Numbered from the stretch's first letter, positions 1-8,441 are shown. The stretch is 64,000 nucleotides of DNA from Arsenicitalea aurantiaca (GCF_003994485.1 NZ_RZNJ01000001.1:3765-67764), one strand, 5' to 3'. The notes: a model not told the origin generated them from the letters alone. Made by a program: numbers and translations.

Positions 1-55
1 GACGCGGACAGCATGGGCCGCGTCTGGAAAACACAACCAGAGTTCACGTCCAAAT

Positions 56-202
56 CGATGTTTTTTGCCGATCTGGTGGTTACTGCGAAGTGCCCAGAAC
101 CCGATCCCATCCCGAACTCGACCGTTAAACACTTCAGCGCCGATGGTACTAAGTCTCAAGGCTTGGGAGAGTAGGTCGCCGCCAGGTCTGCAAAAAACAT
201 CG
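56..202 (+). repeat. Inverted repeat forming the 5S rRNA processing stem
   Basis: CGATGTTTTTTGC at 56-68 is perfectly complementary to GCAAAAAACATCG at 190-202. The two arms bracket the 5S rRNA, so the transcript can fold into a long stem around it. Such stems are normal substrates for RNase III/RNase E maturation of rRNA; that function is inferred from position. Confidence 0.7.
72..188 (+). rRNA. rrf: 5S ribosomal RNA
   Basis: The segment has the conserved bacterial 5S layout: TCTGGTGG at the 5' end, the central CCCGATCCCATCCCGAACTC block, GGTACT, and GGGAGAGTAGGTCGCCGCCAGG at the 3' end spread over the expected length of about 117 nt. A 13-nt inverted repeat (56-68 and 190-202) encloses it. 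Bases 1-55 are probably the 23S-5S spacer and contain a small hairpin (1-7 with 18-24). The 23S gene itself lies outside the window. Confidence 0.95.
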
Positions 203-228
203 ACAATCTCAATACCAAACCAAAACAC

Positions 229-258
229 AAAACGCCGCCCCAAAAAGGGCGGCGTTTT
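229..258 (+). terminator. rRNA operon terminator
   Basis: AAAACGCCGCCC at 229-240 pairs perfectly with GGGCGGCGTTTT at 247-258 across a six-base loop and ends in a T run. It closes the rRNA operon directly after the 5S gene, so no tRNA follows within this transcript. Bases 259-385 hold nothing else I can identify. Confidence 0.85.
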
Positions 259-385
259 GCGTTCGGGGAGCATGAGACGATGACGTCTCGGTGAGGGGGT
301 TGCGTAAGCAGGTCCCGGACACAAAATGTCCCGCTTTCTAACCCAGACGGGCGTCTCTTCATCCAGTCCAGCGCGGTATTTTGCG

Positions 386-1393
386 ATGACACTCCTGCGA
401 TCCCTCCTTTTCTCCCTCGGTCTCGCCTTCACCATGATCGCGCCTTTGCCGGCCGTCGCCCAAGTCAACATCATGGCGCCATTCAATGTCGGCGGGGCCA
501 TGGATGGTGGGGTGGTCAAGATCGGGGACGGCATCGCCTATGCCGATGGGCCGCGCAAGCGGCTCGATGTCTATACGCCCCAGAACCCCAGCGGCTCGGC
601 GCCTGTGGTCATGTTCATCTATGGGGGCGCCTGGCGGTCGGGCGCGCGCGAGGACTATACGTTCGTTGGCCATGCTCTCGCCGCCGCGGGCTTCGTCGTC
701 GTCATCCCCGACTACCGGGTTTACCCCGAGGTGACCTATCCAGGCTTCCTCGAGGACAATGCCCAGGCGCTTCGGTGGGTGGAGGACAATGTGGCGCGGT
801 TCGGTGGCGATCCGCAGCGGGTCTTCCTCGCGGGCCATTCGGCAGGGGCATACAATGCGGTGATGCTGTCGCTCGATCATTCCTTCCAGCGCGAATATGG
901 CGTGACCATCCCGATCCGCGCTGTCGCCGGCATCTCCGGACCCTACAATTTCTATCCTTTCGAATACAATGAAGTGCGCCAGACCTTCGGATCGGCGCCG
1001 AATCCGGAGGGGACGCAGCCGGTCAATCTCGTCACCAGTGCCGCACCGCCCATGCTGCTCGTCACGGGCACGCACGACCCGATCGTCCGGATGCAAAACA
1101 CCGAAGTGATGGCCGAGCGGCTCCGTGCCCAGGGCATCTGGGTGACCGAGCGCTATTATGAAGGGTTCGGGCACATGGAGCCGGTGATGGCCATGGGGCA
1201 GCTCCTGCGCTTCCGTATGCCGGTGCTGCAGGATGTCGTCGAGTTCTTCACCCGGTTCGGCGCCTTTCCGAGCGGAGCACCGCGCCCGAACTTCACGCCC
1301 GAGCCTCCCGAGGGCGTGACGACTGCAGAGGCCGATCCGCTCGTGGACGTCATCGAGAGGCTCGACGACGTCCTTGCCCCGCTCGCCGACTGA
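386..1393 (+). CDS. Secreted alpha/beta hydrolase (carboxylesterase-like)
   Basis: The protein is an alpha/beta-hydrolase-fold esterase of the BD-FAE/carboxylesterase type. The oxyanion-hole region reads FIYGGAW in place of HGGG, the nucleophile elbow is GHSAGA, and the later GTHDPIV and GFGHME segments supply the acid and histidine. I choose the ATG at 386 because it begins a good signal peptide (hydrophobic run ending PAVAQ), which points to the periplasm or exterior. An ATG at 326 is also possible and would add 20 residues. A proline-rich C-terminal tail of about 40 residues is absent from its close paralogue at 3749-4579. The natural substrate is unknown. Confidence 0.88.
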   Translation: MTLLRSLLFSLGLAFTMIAPLPAVAQVNIMAPFNVGGAMDGGVVKIGDGIAYADGPRKRLDVYTPQNPSGSAPVVMFIYGGAWRSGAREDYTFVGHALAAAGFVVVIPDYRVYPEVTYPGFLEDNAQALRWVEDNVARFGGDPQRVFLAGHSAGAYNAVMLSLDHSFQREYGVTIPIRAVAGISGPYNFYPFEYNEVRQTFGSAPNPEGTQPVNLVTSAAPPMLLVTGTHDPIVRMQNTEVMAERLRAQGIWVTERYYEGFGHMEPVMAMGQLLRFRMPVLQDVVEFFTRFGAFPSGAPRPNFTPEPPEGVTTAEADPLVDVIERLDDVLAPLAD

Positions 1394-1395
1394 GG

Positions 1396-2295
1396 TCAGA
1401 CGGCGACGGTATTGAGGCGGAGGGCGAGGCTCGTGCCGAAAGCCTCCATCGCCTCATGCACGATCTCGCCGACCGAAAAGGCGGTCAGCGCATAAAAGCG
1501 CTGCGCGGCGGGCGTCTCGAGGAAGGCGATGTATTGCTCGAGTTCCGCATCTGTCAGCTCGCGATAAGTGTAGGCGAGGACGAAGCGCAGGCTCGCGTCG
1601 AGTTCGCCTGCCATCGCCTGCATGGTTGCCTCGACCTCTTCGTCGATCTCCTCCCAGGGCACGGCGATGTCGCCCCCATTGGAAAAATGCAGCCCGAGCA
1701 TCATGGCGCGAATGGATCCGGCGAGCATGGCGTTCGAGATTTCGGCGCTCGTCAGCGTCAGCATGCGCTCGAAATGCTCCTGGCGTTGCGATCCCGCATC
1801 GGCGTAAAGCGCTTCGCCCTCGAGCATCAGGCGCTCCTGCGCCTCCGGGGGCTGATCCTGGGTCGCAAGCTCCAGCCCGTTGACGCGCTGGCCGAATGGG
1901 CTCGAGAGGAATTGGACGAGCTGGTCCAGTTCGTCCTGGGACAGATATTCAGTAAGGCGCCCCTCGAGTCGGGCGACGAGGGCCTCGTCCTCGAATGCTT
2001 CCCGCGCGCTCTGCTGCCAGGCAGCCACAAACGCCTCGTCCGCGAGGATGGCGTCCAGAGCCGGTGATTCGGCGACGGCCGTCCCGAACTGCTCGAAGAT
2101 CCGGTCGAGCCCGGTCGTCGCCATGAGATCGGCGACGCGGTTCGTCGCCTCTTCGCTCAGGGCCGGCCGATCCGTCAGCGCCGGGGCGGACTGACCAAGA
2201 GCCGGGCTCGTGACGGGGAGAAGGAAGACGGCGCCGGCGAGGATCGCCCGGCACGCAATGGAAAGGACGGGCGCGGCTTTGGCAGGCCTTGGCAT
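1396..2295 (-). CDS. DUF2059 domain-containing exported protein
   Basis: This 299-residue protein starts with a basic segment and a hydrophobic signal sequence ending near ALGQ, so it is probably periplasmic. The rest is helical and acidic. It contains a C-terminal DUF2059 region, recognisable by the pattern of tyrosine-rich TYRELTDAELEQYIAFLETP. The family has no established function. The gene converges on the hydrolase at 386-1393 with only two bases between the stops, and no terminator is visible there. Confidence 0.8.
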   Translation of the reverse strand: MPRPAKAAPVLSIACRAILAGAVFLLPVTSPALGQSAPALTDRPALSEEATNRVADLMATTGLDRIFEQFGTAVAESPALDAILADEAFVAAWQQSAREAFEDEALVARLEGRLTEYLSQDELDQLVQFLSSPFGQRVNGLELATQDQPPEAQERLMLEGEALYADAGSQRQEHFERMLTLTSAEISNAMLAGSIRAMMLGLHFSNGGDIAVPWEEIDEEVEATMQAMAGELDASLRFVLAYTYRELTDAELEQYIAFLETPAAQRFYALTAFSVGEIVHEAMEAFGTSLALRLNTVAV

Positions 2296-2368
2296 GAAGA
2301 TCCAGCTTTCGATTTGGGAATCGCTAAACGCTGGACTGGAATGGCGACCGGATCAAGGCGAAGCGGGA

Positions 2369-2782
2369 TCAGTCCGCAATCTCTATCTCAACCGAAGCTG
2401 CCGACCTGCGGCTTGGACCGTGATGGACCGCTTCGATATTGTTGCCGTCCGGATCGAGCACGAAGGCTGCGTAATAGCCCGGATGGTAGGGACGCTCGCC
2501 CGGTGCGCCATTGTCGCGCCCTCCGGCAGCGACTGTGGCAGCATGAAAGGCATCGACCACCGAGCGGTCCCGCGCCTGAAAGGCGAGGTGGATGTGGGTG
2601 GGGGCGGCGCCGGGTTCGGCGCCGCTAACAAAAAGCTCGTCGGCAGCGAACCAGCCCTGCCCCTCCTGCACGACGCGAAGACCCAAGACGCCGAGCGCCG
2701 CATCGTAGAACCTGCGGCTCGCAGCCATGTCGGCTGCGCGCAGATGGACATGATCGATGAGGCGTCCGGTGTGCCAGGTCAT
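2369..2782 (-). CDS. VOC family protein (glyoxalase/dioxygenase fold)
   Basis: The 137-residue protein begins RLIDHVHLRAADMAAS and ends near DPDGNNIEAV, the two ends of a vicinal-oxygen-chelate module. Histidine 12 or 14 and the glutamate of NIEAV are the probable metal ligands. This places it among small glyoxalase-like enzymes, but the substrate cannot be read from the sequence. I use the ATG at 2782, because an upstream extension would overlap bfr and codes for low-complexity shadow sequence. It lies four bases downstream of the bfr stop and may be cotranscribed with bfd-bfr. Confidence 0.85.
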   Translation of the reverse strand: MTWHTGRLIDHVHLRAADMAASRRFYDAALGVLGLRVVQEGQGWFAADELFVSGAEPGAAPTHIHLAFQARDRSVVDAFHAATVAAGGRDNGAPGERPYHPGYYAAFVLDPDGNNIEAVHHGPSRRSAASVEIEIAD

Positions 2783-2786
2783 GGCG

Positions 2787-3272
2787 CTACTCGGCCTCGT
2801 CCGCGGGTGCGGAGTTGAGCTGGCCGTATTTTTCGACGCCGATGCGCTCGAGCAGGTCGAGCTGGGTTTCGAGGAAGTCGATGTGACCTTCCTCATCGGC
2901 AAGCAGCTCTTCGAAGAGGTTCTTGGTCACGTAGTCGCCAAGGCTCTCGCAGAGCTCGCGCGACGCCTTGTAGGCCTTGCGGGCATCATGCTCGCCGGCA
3001 AGATCGGCCTCGAGCACTTCCTTGATCGACTGCCCGATGCGCAGGGGCGCGACGCGCTGCAGGTTGGGGTGACCTTCAAGGAAGATGATGCGCTCGATCA
3101 GCTTGTCGGCGTGATGCATCTCTTCGATCGATTCGGCGCGCTCCTTGGCAGCGAGCTTGCGATAGCCCCAATCGTCGAGCAGGCGGTAATGCACCCAATA
3201 CTGGTTCACGGCGCCGAGCTCGAGGAACAAGGCCTCATTAAGCCGCTCGATTACCTGTGCTTCGCCTTTCAT
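2787..3272 (-). CDS. bfr: Bacterioferritin
   Basis: Bacterioferritin forms a 24-subunit haem-containing cage that oxidises Fe(II) at a di-iron centre and stores Fe(III) mineral in the cytoplasm. All di-iron ligands are present at the standard numbering: Glu18, Glu51, His54, Glu94, Glu127 and His130. The haem-ligating Met52 is also present. The length of 161 residues is normal for the family, with a slightly longer acidic C-terminus. The start overlaps the end of bfd by 35 bases, so the two are translationally linked. Iron control is suggested by the box at 3621-3635. Confidence 0.97.
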   Translation of the reverse strand: MKGEAQVIERLNEALFLELGAVNQYWVHYRLLDDWGYRKLAAKERAESIEEMHHADKLIERIIFLEGHPNLQRVAPLRIGQSIKEVLEADLAGEHDARKAYKASRELCESLGDYVTKNLFEELLADEEGHIDFLETQLDLLERIGVEKYGQLNSAPADEAE

Positions 3273-3549
3273 TCACATCTCCTAAGCGTTTGTCTTGTCG
3301 CGCTGCAGGTCGAGCATCGGTCGTTGCCGGCTCAATCAGCCCCTGAGCGATCTGGAGATGATATTCTTCCGTAACTGAGGTGATGATGTCCACCACATTC
3401 GGAAAGCACCCGCAGCAGCGTCCGCGCTTGCCCAGTTCGCGATAGATTTTGGCAGGGACGATCACCGCCCAGGGATCAGCCTTGAGGAAGGCGCGGATCA
3501 CCTGACGTATCTCGCGTTCGGCAATGACGTTGCAATGGCAGACCAGCAT
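3238..3549 (-). CDS. bfd: Bacterioferritin-associated ferredoxin
   Basis: Bfd is a small [2Fe-2S] protein that docks on bacterioferritin and delivers electrons to release stored iron. The start MLVCHC gives the first cysteine pair (Cys4, Cys6), and GRCCGC gives the second (Cys45, Cys48), the family's C-x-C and C-x2-C arrangement. At 103 residues it is longer than the 64-residue E. coli protein, because a polar C-terminal tail of about 40 residues runs into the bfr gene. I use the ATG at 3549; one at 3561 is four codons upstream. It is the first gene of the bfd-bfr unit. Confidence 0.92.
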   Translation of the reverse strand: MLVCHCNVIAEREIRQVIRAFLKADPWAVIVPAKIYRELGKRGRCCGCFPNVVDIITSVTEEYHLQIAQGLIEPATTDARPAARQDKRLGDVNERRSTGNRAA

Positions 3550-3620
3550 GGCGTCCGGCATCTGGTTGGGCGCCCATCGGCGGGCGCTGACGATGCCCGG
3601 CATAAAGCGCAGGGATAAGA

Positions 3621-3635
3621 TGATTGTCAATGTCA
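3621..3635 (-). promoter_or_regulatory. Possible RirA-type iron-responsive box upstream of bfd
   Basis: TGATTGTCAATGTCA matches TGA-N9-TCA, the core of the iron-responsive operator bound by RirA in rhizobia. On the minus strand it overlaps a -35-like TTGACA and lies about 70 bases before the bfd start. The six fixed bases alone are weak evidence. The position in front of an iron-storage operon is what makes it credible. Confidence 0.4.
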
Positions 3636-3748
3636 GATTAGATCATGCGCTTCACCACCCAGTGAGCACAGGTGTGCGCAACTGCCGCAGCGCCGGGCTG
3701 AACCTTTCGCCTCCGCCGGGCGTCTAGTTCCCTTGGCAAAGGTGGTCC

Positions 3749-4579
3749 ATGGCTTTCTCATCACTTGCACTGTTCGATCGGCTGAGCCCGAAAGACGCAG
3801 GATCGGCGCTCGTTGGGCGGGACATCGCGTTTGGCGAGGGGCCGCGCCGGCGGCTCGATGTGTATGCGCCCGATCGGATGACGGGCGAAGTGCCTGTCGT
3901 GCTCTTTATTTATGGCGGGTCCTGGAGAGATGGTGACAGGCGCCATTATCGTTTCGCGGGACGGGCGCTCGCCGCGCAGGGACGGATCTGCGTCATCGCC
4001 GATTATCGCGTGCTGCCCGAGATCAGCTATCCCGGCTTCATCGAAGACGGGGCGGCCGCGATAGACTGGATCAACGCCAATGTCGGGAATTTCGGCGGCG
4101 ATGCCCGTAGGCTCGCGCTCGTCGGCCATTCGGCAGGCGCCTACAATGCGGCGATGCTGGCACTCTCGCCGCTCTTTCTGGACGCCAGTGCACGCGGCGC
4201 TCTGCGTGGCGTGGTCGGCCTGTCGGGACCTTATGACTTCTATCCGTTCGATGTGGAAACGACGCGCCAGACCTTCTCCGCGGCTCCCGAACCTCTCGCT
4301 ACGCAGCCGGTAAACCTCGTGAGGCCCGGCGCGCCGCCGATGTTTCTTGCGACCGGCACGCGTGACCGGCTCGTCTACCCACGCAATACGATCGCACTGG
4401 CCAAGGCGCTGCGGGCCGCCGACGTGCCGGTACAGGAGCGCCATTATGCCGGGCTCGGCCATCCCGATACGCTTCTGGCGCTGGGGAAAATTCTTCGCTT
4501 TCGCGCGCCGCTCCTCGCGGAGATCGATGCGTTCCTCGGTCGCTATCTCGATCCGCGTGAGCCTGGGTCGGCTCAGTAG
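3749..4579 (+). CDS. Alpha/beta hydrolase (cytoplasmic paralogue)
   Basis: This 276-residue esterase-like hydrolase is closely related to the product of 386-1393. It shares FIYGG(A/S)W, GHSAGAYNA, the rare GPY(N/D)FYPF block and TQPVNLV. The catalytic serine sits in GHSAGA, and the acid and histidine lie near GTRDRLV and GLGHPD. Unlike its paralogue it has no signal peptide and no proline-rich tail, so it is probably cytoplasmic. GGTGG precedes the ATG at a suitable distance. Its stop overlaps the end of the convergent gene at 4573 by seven bases. Confidence 0.88.
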   Translation: MAFSSLALFDRLSPKDAGSALVGRDIAFGEGPRRRLDVYAPDRMTGEVPVVLFIYGGSWRDGDRRHYRFAGRALAAQGRICVIADYRVLPEISYPGFIEDGAAAIDWINANVGNFGGDARRLALVGHSAGAYNAAMLALSPLFLDASARGALRGVVGLSGPYDFYPFDVETTRQTFSAAPEPLATQPVNLVRPGAPPMFLATGTRDRLVYPRNTIALAKALRAADVPVQERHYAGLGHPDTLLALGKILRFRAPLLAEIDAFLGRYLDPREPGSAQ

Positions 4580-5079
4580 CCGGTATCGAGATAGGTGCCG
4601 AGCGTGAGGGCACGGCGCGCCGTGTGTTGGAGCTGGCAGGAGGTGGCGACTACGGTGCGGATCGTGCCTTCGGCCCAGAACTCATAGGCAAATCCGCAAT
4701 CGGCGTCGCGGAAGGCAATCCATGCCCGCTCCGCCTCGCGCAGCGTTTCGGCGAGGTCAGGCTCGAGCGTCTCTTCAAGCGACTGGTAATGGGCGTTCAG
4801 CAGCTCATCCCACCATGCGGTCTCGCGTGCATTGCAGGTGGCGATCGCCACGGTGGAACTCCCCCCGGGAGCCTCCTGACAGGCCGCGCTGGCTATACCG
4901 ATGCAGCGGTCGGGGGTGACGTCCGGTTCGTCCGAAGCCAGATCGCGGGCGGCCTCGATGCACGATTGCAGAGCCATGGCGTCCTCCTCGGTATAGTCAC
5001 TTTCCTGGCCGACGGCCGGCGAGGCAAGAAGGACTGCGAGGACGCAAAGAGAGGGCAGGGCGAAGCGATGGGCAGTCAT
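4573..5079 (-). CDS. Exported LprI-like (DUF1311) protein
   Basis: The mature part carries the LprI/DUF1311 helical core: a C-x(n)-C pattern with LLNAHYQSLEE and a later ERAWIAFRDADC motif. LprI-type domains occur in lysozyme inhibitors, although many members have no tested role. A signal peptide (LAVLLASPAVGQ) precedes it, indicating a periplasmic or lipoprotein-like location, but no lipobox cysteine follows the cleavage site. Its ATG shares the ATGA overlap with the stop of the DUF599 gene, so translation is coupled. Confidence 0.85.
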   Translation of the reverse strand: MTAHRFALPSLCVLAVLLASPAVGQESDYTEEDAMALQSCIEAARDLASDEPDVTPDRCIGIASAACQEAPGGSSTVAIATCNARETAWWDELLNAHYQSLEETLEPDLAETLREAERAWIAFRDADCGFAYEFWAEGTIRTVVATSCQLQHTARRALTLGTYLDTGY

Positions 5080-5762
5080 GACGGTGTCTCCTGGTCGCGA
5101 CGGCTGGCGATGACGGCGGCGGATGCGGCGATACGGTGCCCGCTCGAAAAGAACTCCCGATGGACGAGGAAGCCCACCGTGACGAGGCTGACGATGACGG
5201 CGAGCCATTCGGACGCGAACCAGGCGACGGTCGCAACCGAGAAATAATAGCCGCGAATGCCATTGTTGAAATTCTGGGCGCCGAGCGTGTTCAGCATCGC
5301 AATGGCGTCTATCTCTTCCTTGGTGATCCGGCCCGAATGATCCATCGCGCCGACCATGATGCAGAAGTGATTGAACTGGCGCAGCGCGAGAGTGAAGGCG
5401 AAGAACGAGAGGACGAACATGGCGAGCATGACCGCCAGGTGGATCTGCACTTCCTGCACGCTGTAATTGCGCTGCGCGATCGTGGAGAGCGACTCCATCA
5501 CCGCCGGCAATTGGCCGAAGACGGTGAAGACGGCCAGGATCAGCAGGACCGCGGTGGAGGCAAGAAAGCTCACCGAGCCCATCAGATTGGCAGAGAGGAT
5601 GGCATCGAGCGGGCTCTCTCGCCCCGCGGCATTGGCCACCCAGCGGCGCCGCTGCATGCTCATGATCACCGAAAGCGAGGGGCGGCGTTTCTCGATGAGC
5701 GGGACGACGAGATTGTACCCGAACCAGCAGAGCAGCGGAAACAGCGTCGTCAGCAGGTTCAT
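5076..5762 (-). CDS. DUF599 family inner-membrane protein
   Basis: The 228-residue protein has about four transmembrane segments (around residues 1-20, 60-85, 110-130 and 185-205). It carries the DUF599 signatures NLVVPLIEKRRP near the N-terminus, RQFNHFCIMVGA in the middle, and FNNGIRGYYFSVA later. The family is widespread in proteobacteria and has no established function. It is the first gene of a two-gene unit with the LprI-like protein (ATGA overlap at 5076-5079). Confidence 0.88.
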   Translation of the reverse strand: MNLLTTLFPLLCWFGYNLVVPLIEKRRPSLSVIMSMQRRRWVANAAGRESPLDAILSANLMGSVSFLASTAVLLILAVFTVFGQLPAVMESLSTIAQRNYSVQEVQIHLAVMLAMFVLSFFAFTLALRQFNHFCIMVGAMDHSGRITKEEIDAIAMLNTLGAQNFNNGIRGYYFSVATVAWFASEWLAVIVSLVTVGFLVHREFFSSGHRIAASAAVIASRRDQETPS

Positions 5763-5840
5763 CGGTCTGAGGCTCCGGTCATCGCCGGCTCATTCTATAG
5801 CGCGCCGCCGCCAAAAGGCGACGGTGCATCGCGCTAGGGA

Positions 5841-6881
5841 TCAGAGCGGGCGGGGATAGCGGCGGTGAACGTCCTCGATGGCTGCGAGCACGTCTTCGGA
5901 AAGGGTGACCGAGGCCGCGTCGATATTGGTCTTGAGCTGCTCCATGGTCGTCGCGCCAATGATCACCGAGGTTATGAAGGGGCGGGAGAGACAGAAGCCG
6001 AGGGCCATCTGCGCGGGGTCGAGCCCGGCGGCCCGGGCGATTGCGAGGTATTCGCGCACGGCCGGCTCGGAATAGCGATTGGCCCGCCAGATGCCTCCGG
6101 CGATCGCGCCGCGGCTGCCGGCGGGCATGTTGCCGTCGAGGTATTTTCCCGTGAGGACGCCGGCGGCGAGGGGGGAGTAGGCGAGCAGACCCACATCCTC
6201 GAAATGAGCGATCTCGGCCAGATCGTGGTCGAATTCGCGGCGCAGGAGGCTGTATTCGTTCTGGACCGAGGCGAGGCGCGGCAGGCCGCGTGTTTCGGCC
6301 AGCTTCAGCATGTGGCTGATGCCCCAGGCGGTTTCGTTGGAGACGCCGAGATGGCCGATCTTGCCTTCGGCGACCATTTCGCCCATCGCTTCGACCACTT
6401 CGGTCAGATTGTCGAGGGCATCGGCGCGGTCGATCGTGTGGGGCGCGTAGGTCCAACCGCCTTCGAAGTGATAATGGCCGCGGGCCGCCCAGTGGATCTG
6501 ATAAAGGTCGATATGATCGGTGCGCAGGCGCCTGAGGCTGTCCTCCACGGCCTGGCGTACCGACGCGCGGTCCGGACGCCGGCCATCACGGATCCACGGA
6601 TTATTGTGTCCTCCAGCGATCTTGCTGGCGAGGATCACGTCCTTTCGCCGACCGCTTCTGGCGAACCAGTTGCCGATGATCGTTTCGGTCTTGCCATAGG
6701 TCGAGCCATTGGCGGGGATCGCGTAGAGTTCGGCGGTATCGAAGAAGTTCACGCCCCGATCGAGGGCATACTCGATCTGCGCGAAGGCTTCGGCTTCGTC
6801 GTTCTGGACGCCCCAGGTCATGGTGCCGAGGCAGATTTCTGATACGGCGAGGCCGGTCCGGCCGAGCGCGTTGGTCTTCAT
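5841..6881 (-). CDS. Tas-like NADP(H)-dependent aldo-keto reductase
   Basis: The 346-residue protein is an aldo-keto reductase TIM barrel. The catalytic tetrad can be seen as Asp and Tyr in FDTAELYAIP, Lys in ILASKIAG, and His in LYQIHW. The loop after the active-site tyrosine, the GVSNETAWGI motif and the C-terminal TLSEDVLAAIEDVH match the E. coli Tas protein more closely than other aldo-keto reductases. The physiological substrate is unknown. I start at the ATG at 6881 because the region between it and 6908 is not conserved in type. The gene stands alone. Confidence 0.9.
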   Translation of the reverse strand: MKTNALGRTGLAVSEICLGTMTWGVQNDEAEAFAQIEYALDRGVNFFDTAELYAIPANGSTYGKTETIIGNWFARSGRRKDVILASKIAGGHNNPWIRDGRRPDRASVRQAVEDSLRRLRTDHIDLYQIHWAARGHYHFEGGWTYAPHTIDRADALDNLTEVVEAMGEMVAEGKIGHLGVSNETAWGISHMLKLAETRGLPRLASVQNEYSLLRREFDHDLAEIAHFEDVGLLAYSPLAAGVLTGKYLDGNMPAGSRGAIAGGIWRANRYSEPAVREYLAIARAAGLDPAQMALGFCLSRPFITSVIIGATTMEQLKTNIDAASVTLSEDVLAAIEDVHRRYPRPL

Positions 6882-7006
6882 ATTGATTTTGCCCCCAAAG
6901 GCGTTCACCTAGCGCGGCGCACCCTAAGGGGCGAGGCTGGCGAGGGCAAGCCGCTGGCCCTTTGGCCAACCCTGTCAAAAAACTGTCGCAGATTATCCTT
7001 TTCGCC

Positions 7007-7035
7007 TTGATGCCATCGGCCATACCCCCTATATA
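7007..7035 (+). promoter_or_regulatory. Predicted sigma-70-type promoter of the initiator tRNA
   Basis: TTGATG (7007-7012) and TATATA (7030-7035) are separated by exactly 17 bases. Initiation would fall near 7042, about 45 bases before the tRNA, leaving a leader for 5' processing. The spacing and its position in the gap before an isolated stable-RNA gene support the call. Confidence 0.55.
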
Positions 7036-7085
7036 GCCGGTGCGCCACGGAGCTAAGTGCTTCGAAACCGGTGCAGACGTCTTGG

Positions 7086-7162
<77 letters not shown>

Positions 7163-7166
7163 ATCC

Positions 7167-7202
7167 AAAAGCCCGCTCGGCATTCGCCGGCGGGCTTTTT
7201 GG
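7167..7202 (+). terminator. Terminator after tRNA-fMet
   Basis: AAAAGCCCGC at 7167-7176 pairs with GCGGGCTTTT at 7190-7199, followed by further T residues. It ends the tRNA transcript and may also act on the opposite strand for the DUF1801 gene that converges from 7681. Confidence 0.8.
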
Positions 7203-7222
7203 TTTTCGTCCGTCGACCCCGG

Positions 7223-7681
7223 TCAGAAGCGTTCCCCGGGCAGACGCATGGCCTGGCGTATCCAGGATGCGAAGAGCTCCGCGTCGAACCCGTTTTCCCG
7301 GACATCGTAGTAGCGGACGCGTGCCTGTTTCGAGGTGCCAGGGGGGATCGGGTCGAGATCGATCCCGTCGGGGAAGGCAATTTTCACATAGGCCGTCATG
7401 CAGTGGAAGCTGACGAACCACCGGCCCGGCTCGCTTCCATAGAATGGCGAATTCCATCTGACGCAGCGAATGGCATCGGGCGCCTCCCGGGAGATGATGG
7501 CGTCCATCGTCTCTCCAATGCCGCGCTGCCAGCCCGGCATGGCTGCGATGTAGCGCTGGACGACCGCGTCGCCATCGCCCTTGGCGATCTGCGGATTGCC
7601 CCCCGAAAGCCGGACGATCCCGTCCGGGCCCGGAACGAGCGGCGTGCGCTCTGGGGTCGATCGAGGGGCTTTGCCAGCCAT
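7223..7681 (-). CDS. DUF1801 (YdhG-like) protein
   Basis: The 152-residue protein carries the DUF1801 fold signature: an early basic segment, GETMDAIISREAPDA, the RWNSPFYG motif, and an FVSFHCMTAYVKIAF strand pair. The family is small, cytoplasmic and of unknown biochemical role. The gene lies five bases downstream of the SRPBCC gene and is probably the third gene of the ArsR-SRPBCC unit. Such families are frequently found together, which supports cotranscription. Confidence 0.85.
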   Translation of the reverse strand: MAGKAPRSTPERTPLVPGPDGIVRLSGGNPQIAKGDGDAVVQRYIAAMPGWQRGIGETMDAIISREAPDAIRCVRWNSPFYGSEPGRWFVSFHCMTAYVKIAFPDGIDLDPIPPGTSKQARVRYYDVRENGFDAELFASWIRQAMRLPGERF

Positions 7682-7686
7682 CGCCG

Positions 7687-8121
7687 TCAGCCGTCCAGAC
7701 CGGCAAGGATGTCGGCGAGTTTTCCGAGCATGCCCTTCCAGCCGGCATGCGCTCCGCCATAGGCCTGCTTCTGATCGGGGGCGAAGCCGGTCTGCTCCAC
7801 GCGAAGATGCGTGCCCGACGCGATCGGCGTCAGGGTGAAGCTGACCACGCTATCGAGCCGGTATGCCGGGTCGTCGCTGGGAAAAACCCAGGAATAGACG
7901 AGGCGCTCTGGCGGTTCGATTTCCAGAACCTCGCAATCGAGTATGCCGCCCCAGTCGCCCCTGAGCGTGAAGCGATGGCCCTGAACCGGCGCGAAGTCGG
8001 TCTTCATCAGCCATTCGGCCATCAGATGGGGCTCGGTCAGCGCCCGCCATACCCGGTTGGGGGGAAAAGGCAGTTCGCGCTCCACAACGACCGTGCGCGT
8101 TTGGGTGCCCTCGGCGGTCAT
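7687..8121 (-). CDS. SRPBCC/AHSA1-domain protein
   Basis: The protein is an activator-of-Hsp90-like START-fold domain: VVERELPFPPNRVWRALTEPHLMAEWLM at the N-terminus (helix-grip entrance), LVYSWVF in the middle, and the C-terminal WKGMLGKLADIL helix. These proteins bind hydrophobic ligands in a central cavity. The partner ligand is unknown. It overlaps the ArsR gene by four bases (ATGA), the classic arrangement in which a small ArsR-type repressor controls an SRPBCC protein. Confidence 0.92.
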   Translation of the reverse strand: MTAEGTQTRTVVVERELPFPPNRVWRALTEPHLMAEWLMKTDFAPVQGHRFTLRGDWGGILDCEVLEIEPPERLVYSWVFPSDDPAYRLDSVVSFTLTPIASGTHLRVEQTGFAPDQKQAYGGAHAGWKGMLGKLADILAGLDG

Positions 8122-8441
8122 CGATCCATCCTTTTCATCAGGTCTTCGAGCGCATCGATCCGGCGTTCCCAGAAAGAGGTCATTTCGTCCGTCCAGTCCC
8201 TGAGCGGTCCGAGCGCCTCCGGATTGGCGCGGTAATGGGTATGGCGGCCTTCGTGTCGGTCGAGGACCAGCCCCGCGCGCCGCAGGGCGCCCAGATGCTT
8301 GGAAACCGCCGGTTGCGATACGCTTGCGCCTTCGGTGAGCCGCGTCACCGTCAATTCACCTTCACGACACAGCTGCTCGAAAAGCGCGCGTCGTGTCGGG
8401 TCCGCGAGGGTACGGAAGAGAGCATCGGGACCAGTGGTCAT
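8118..8441 (-). CDS. ArsR-family winged-helix regulator
   Basis: The 107-residue protein is a winged helix-turn-helix repressor. It has ADPTRRALFEQLCREGELTV, the recognition helix VSQPAVSKHLGALRRAGLV, and the wing RHEGRHTHYRANPE. The metal-binding cysteine motif of the arsenic sensors (CxCxxC) is not present. It therefore belongs to the non-metal subgroup that pairs with SRPBCC proteins. It is first in a unit with the SRPBCC and DUF1801 genes and probably represses its own promoter. Confidence 0.93.
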   Translation of the reverse strand: MTTGPDALFRTLADPTRRALFEQLCREGELTVTRLTEGASVSQPAVSKHLGALRRAGLVLDRHEGRHTHYRANPEALGPLRDWTDEMTSFWERRIDALEDLMKRMDR

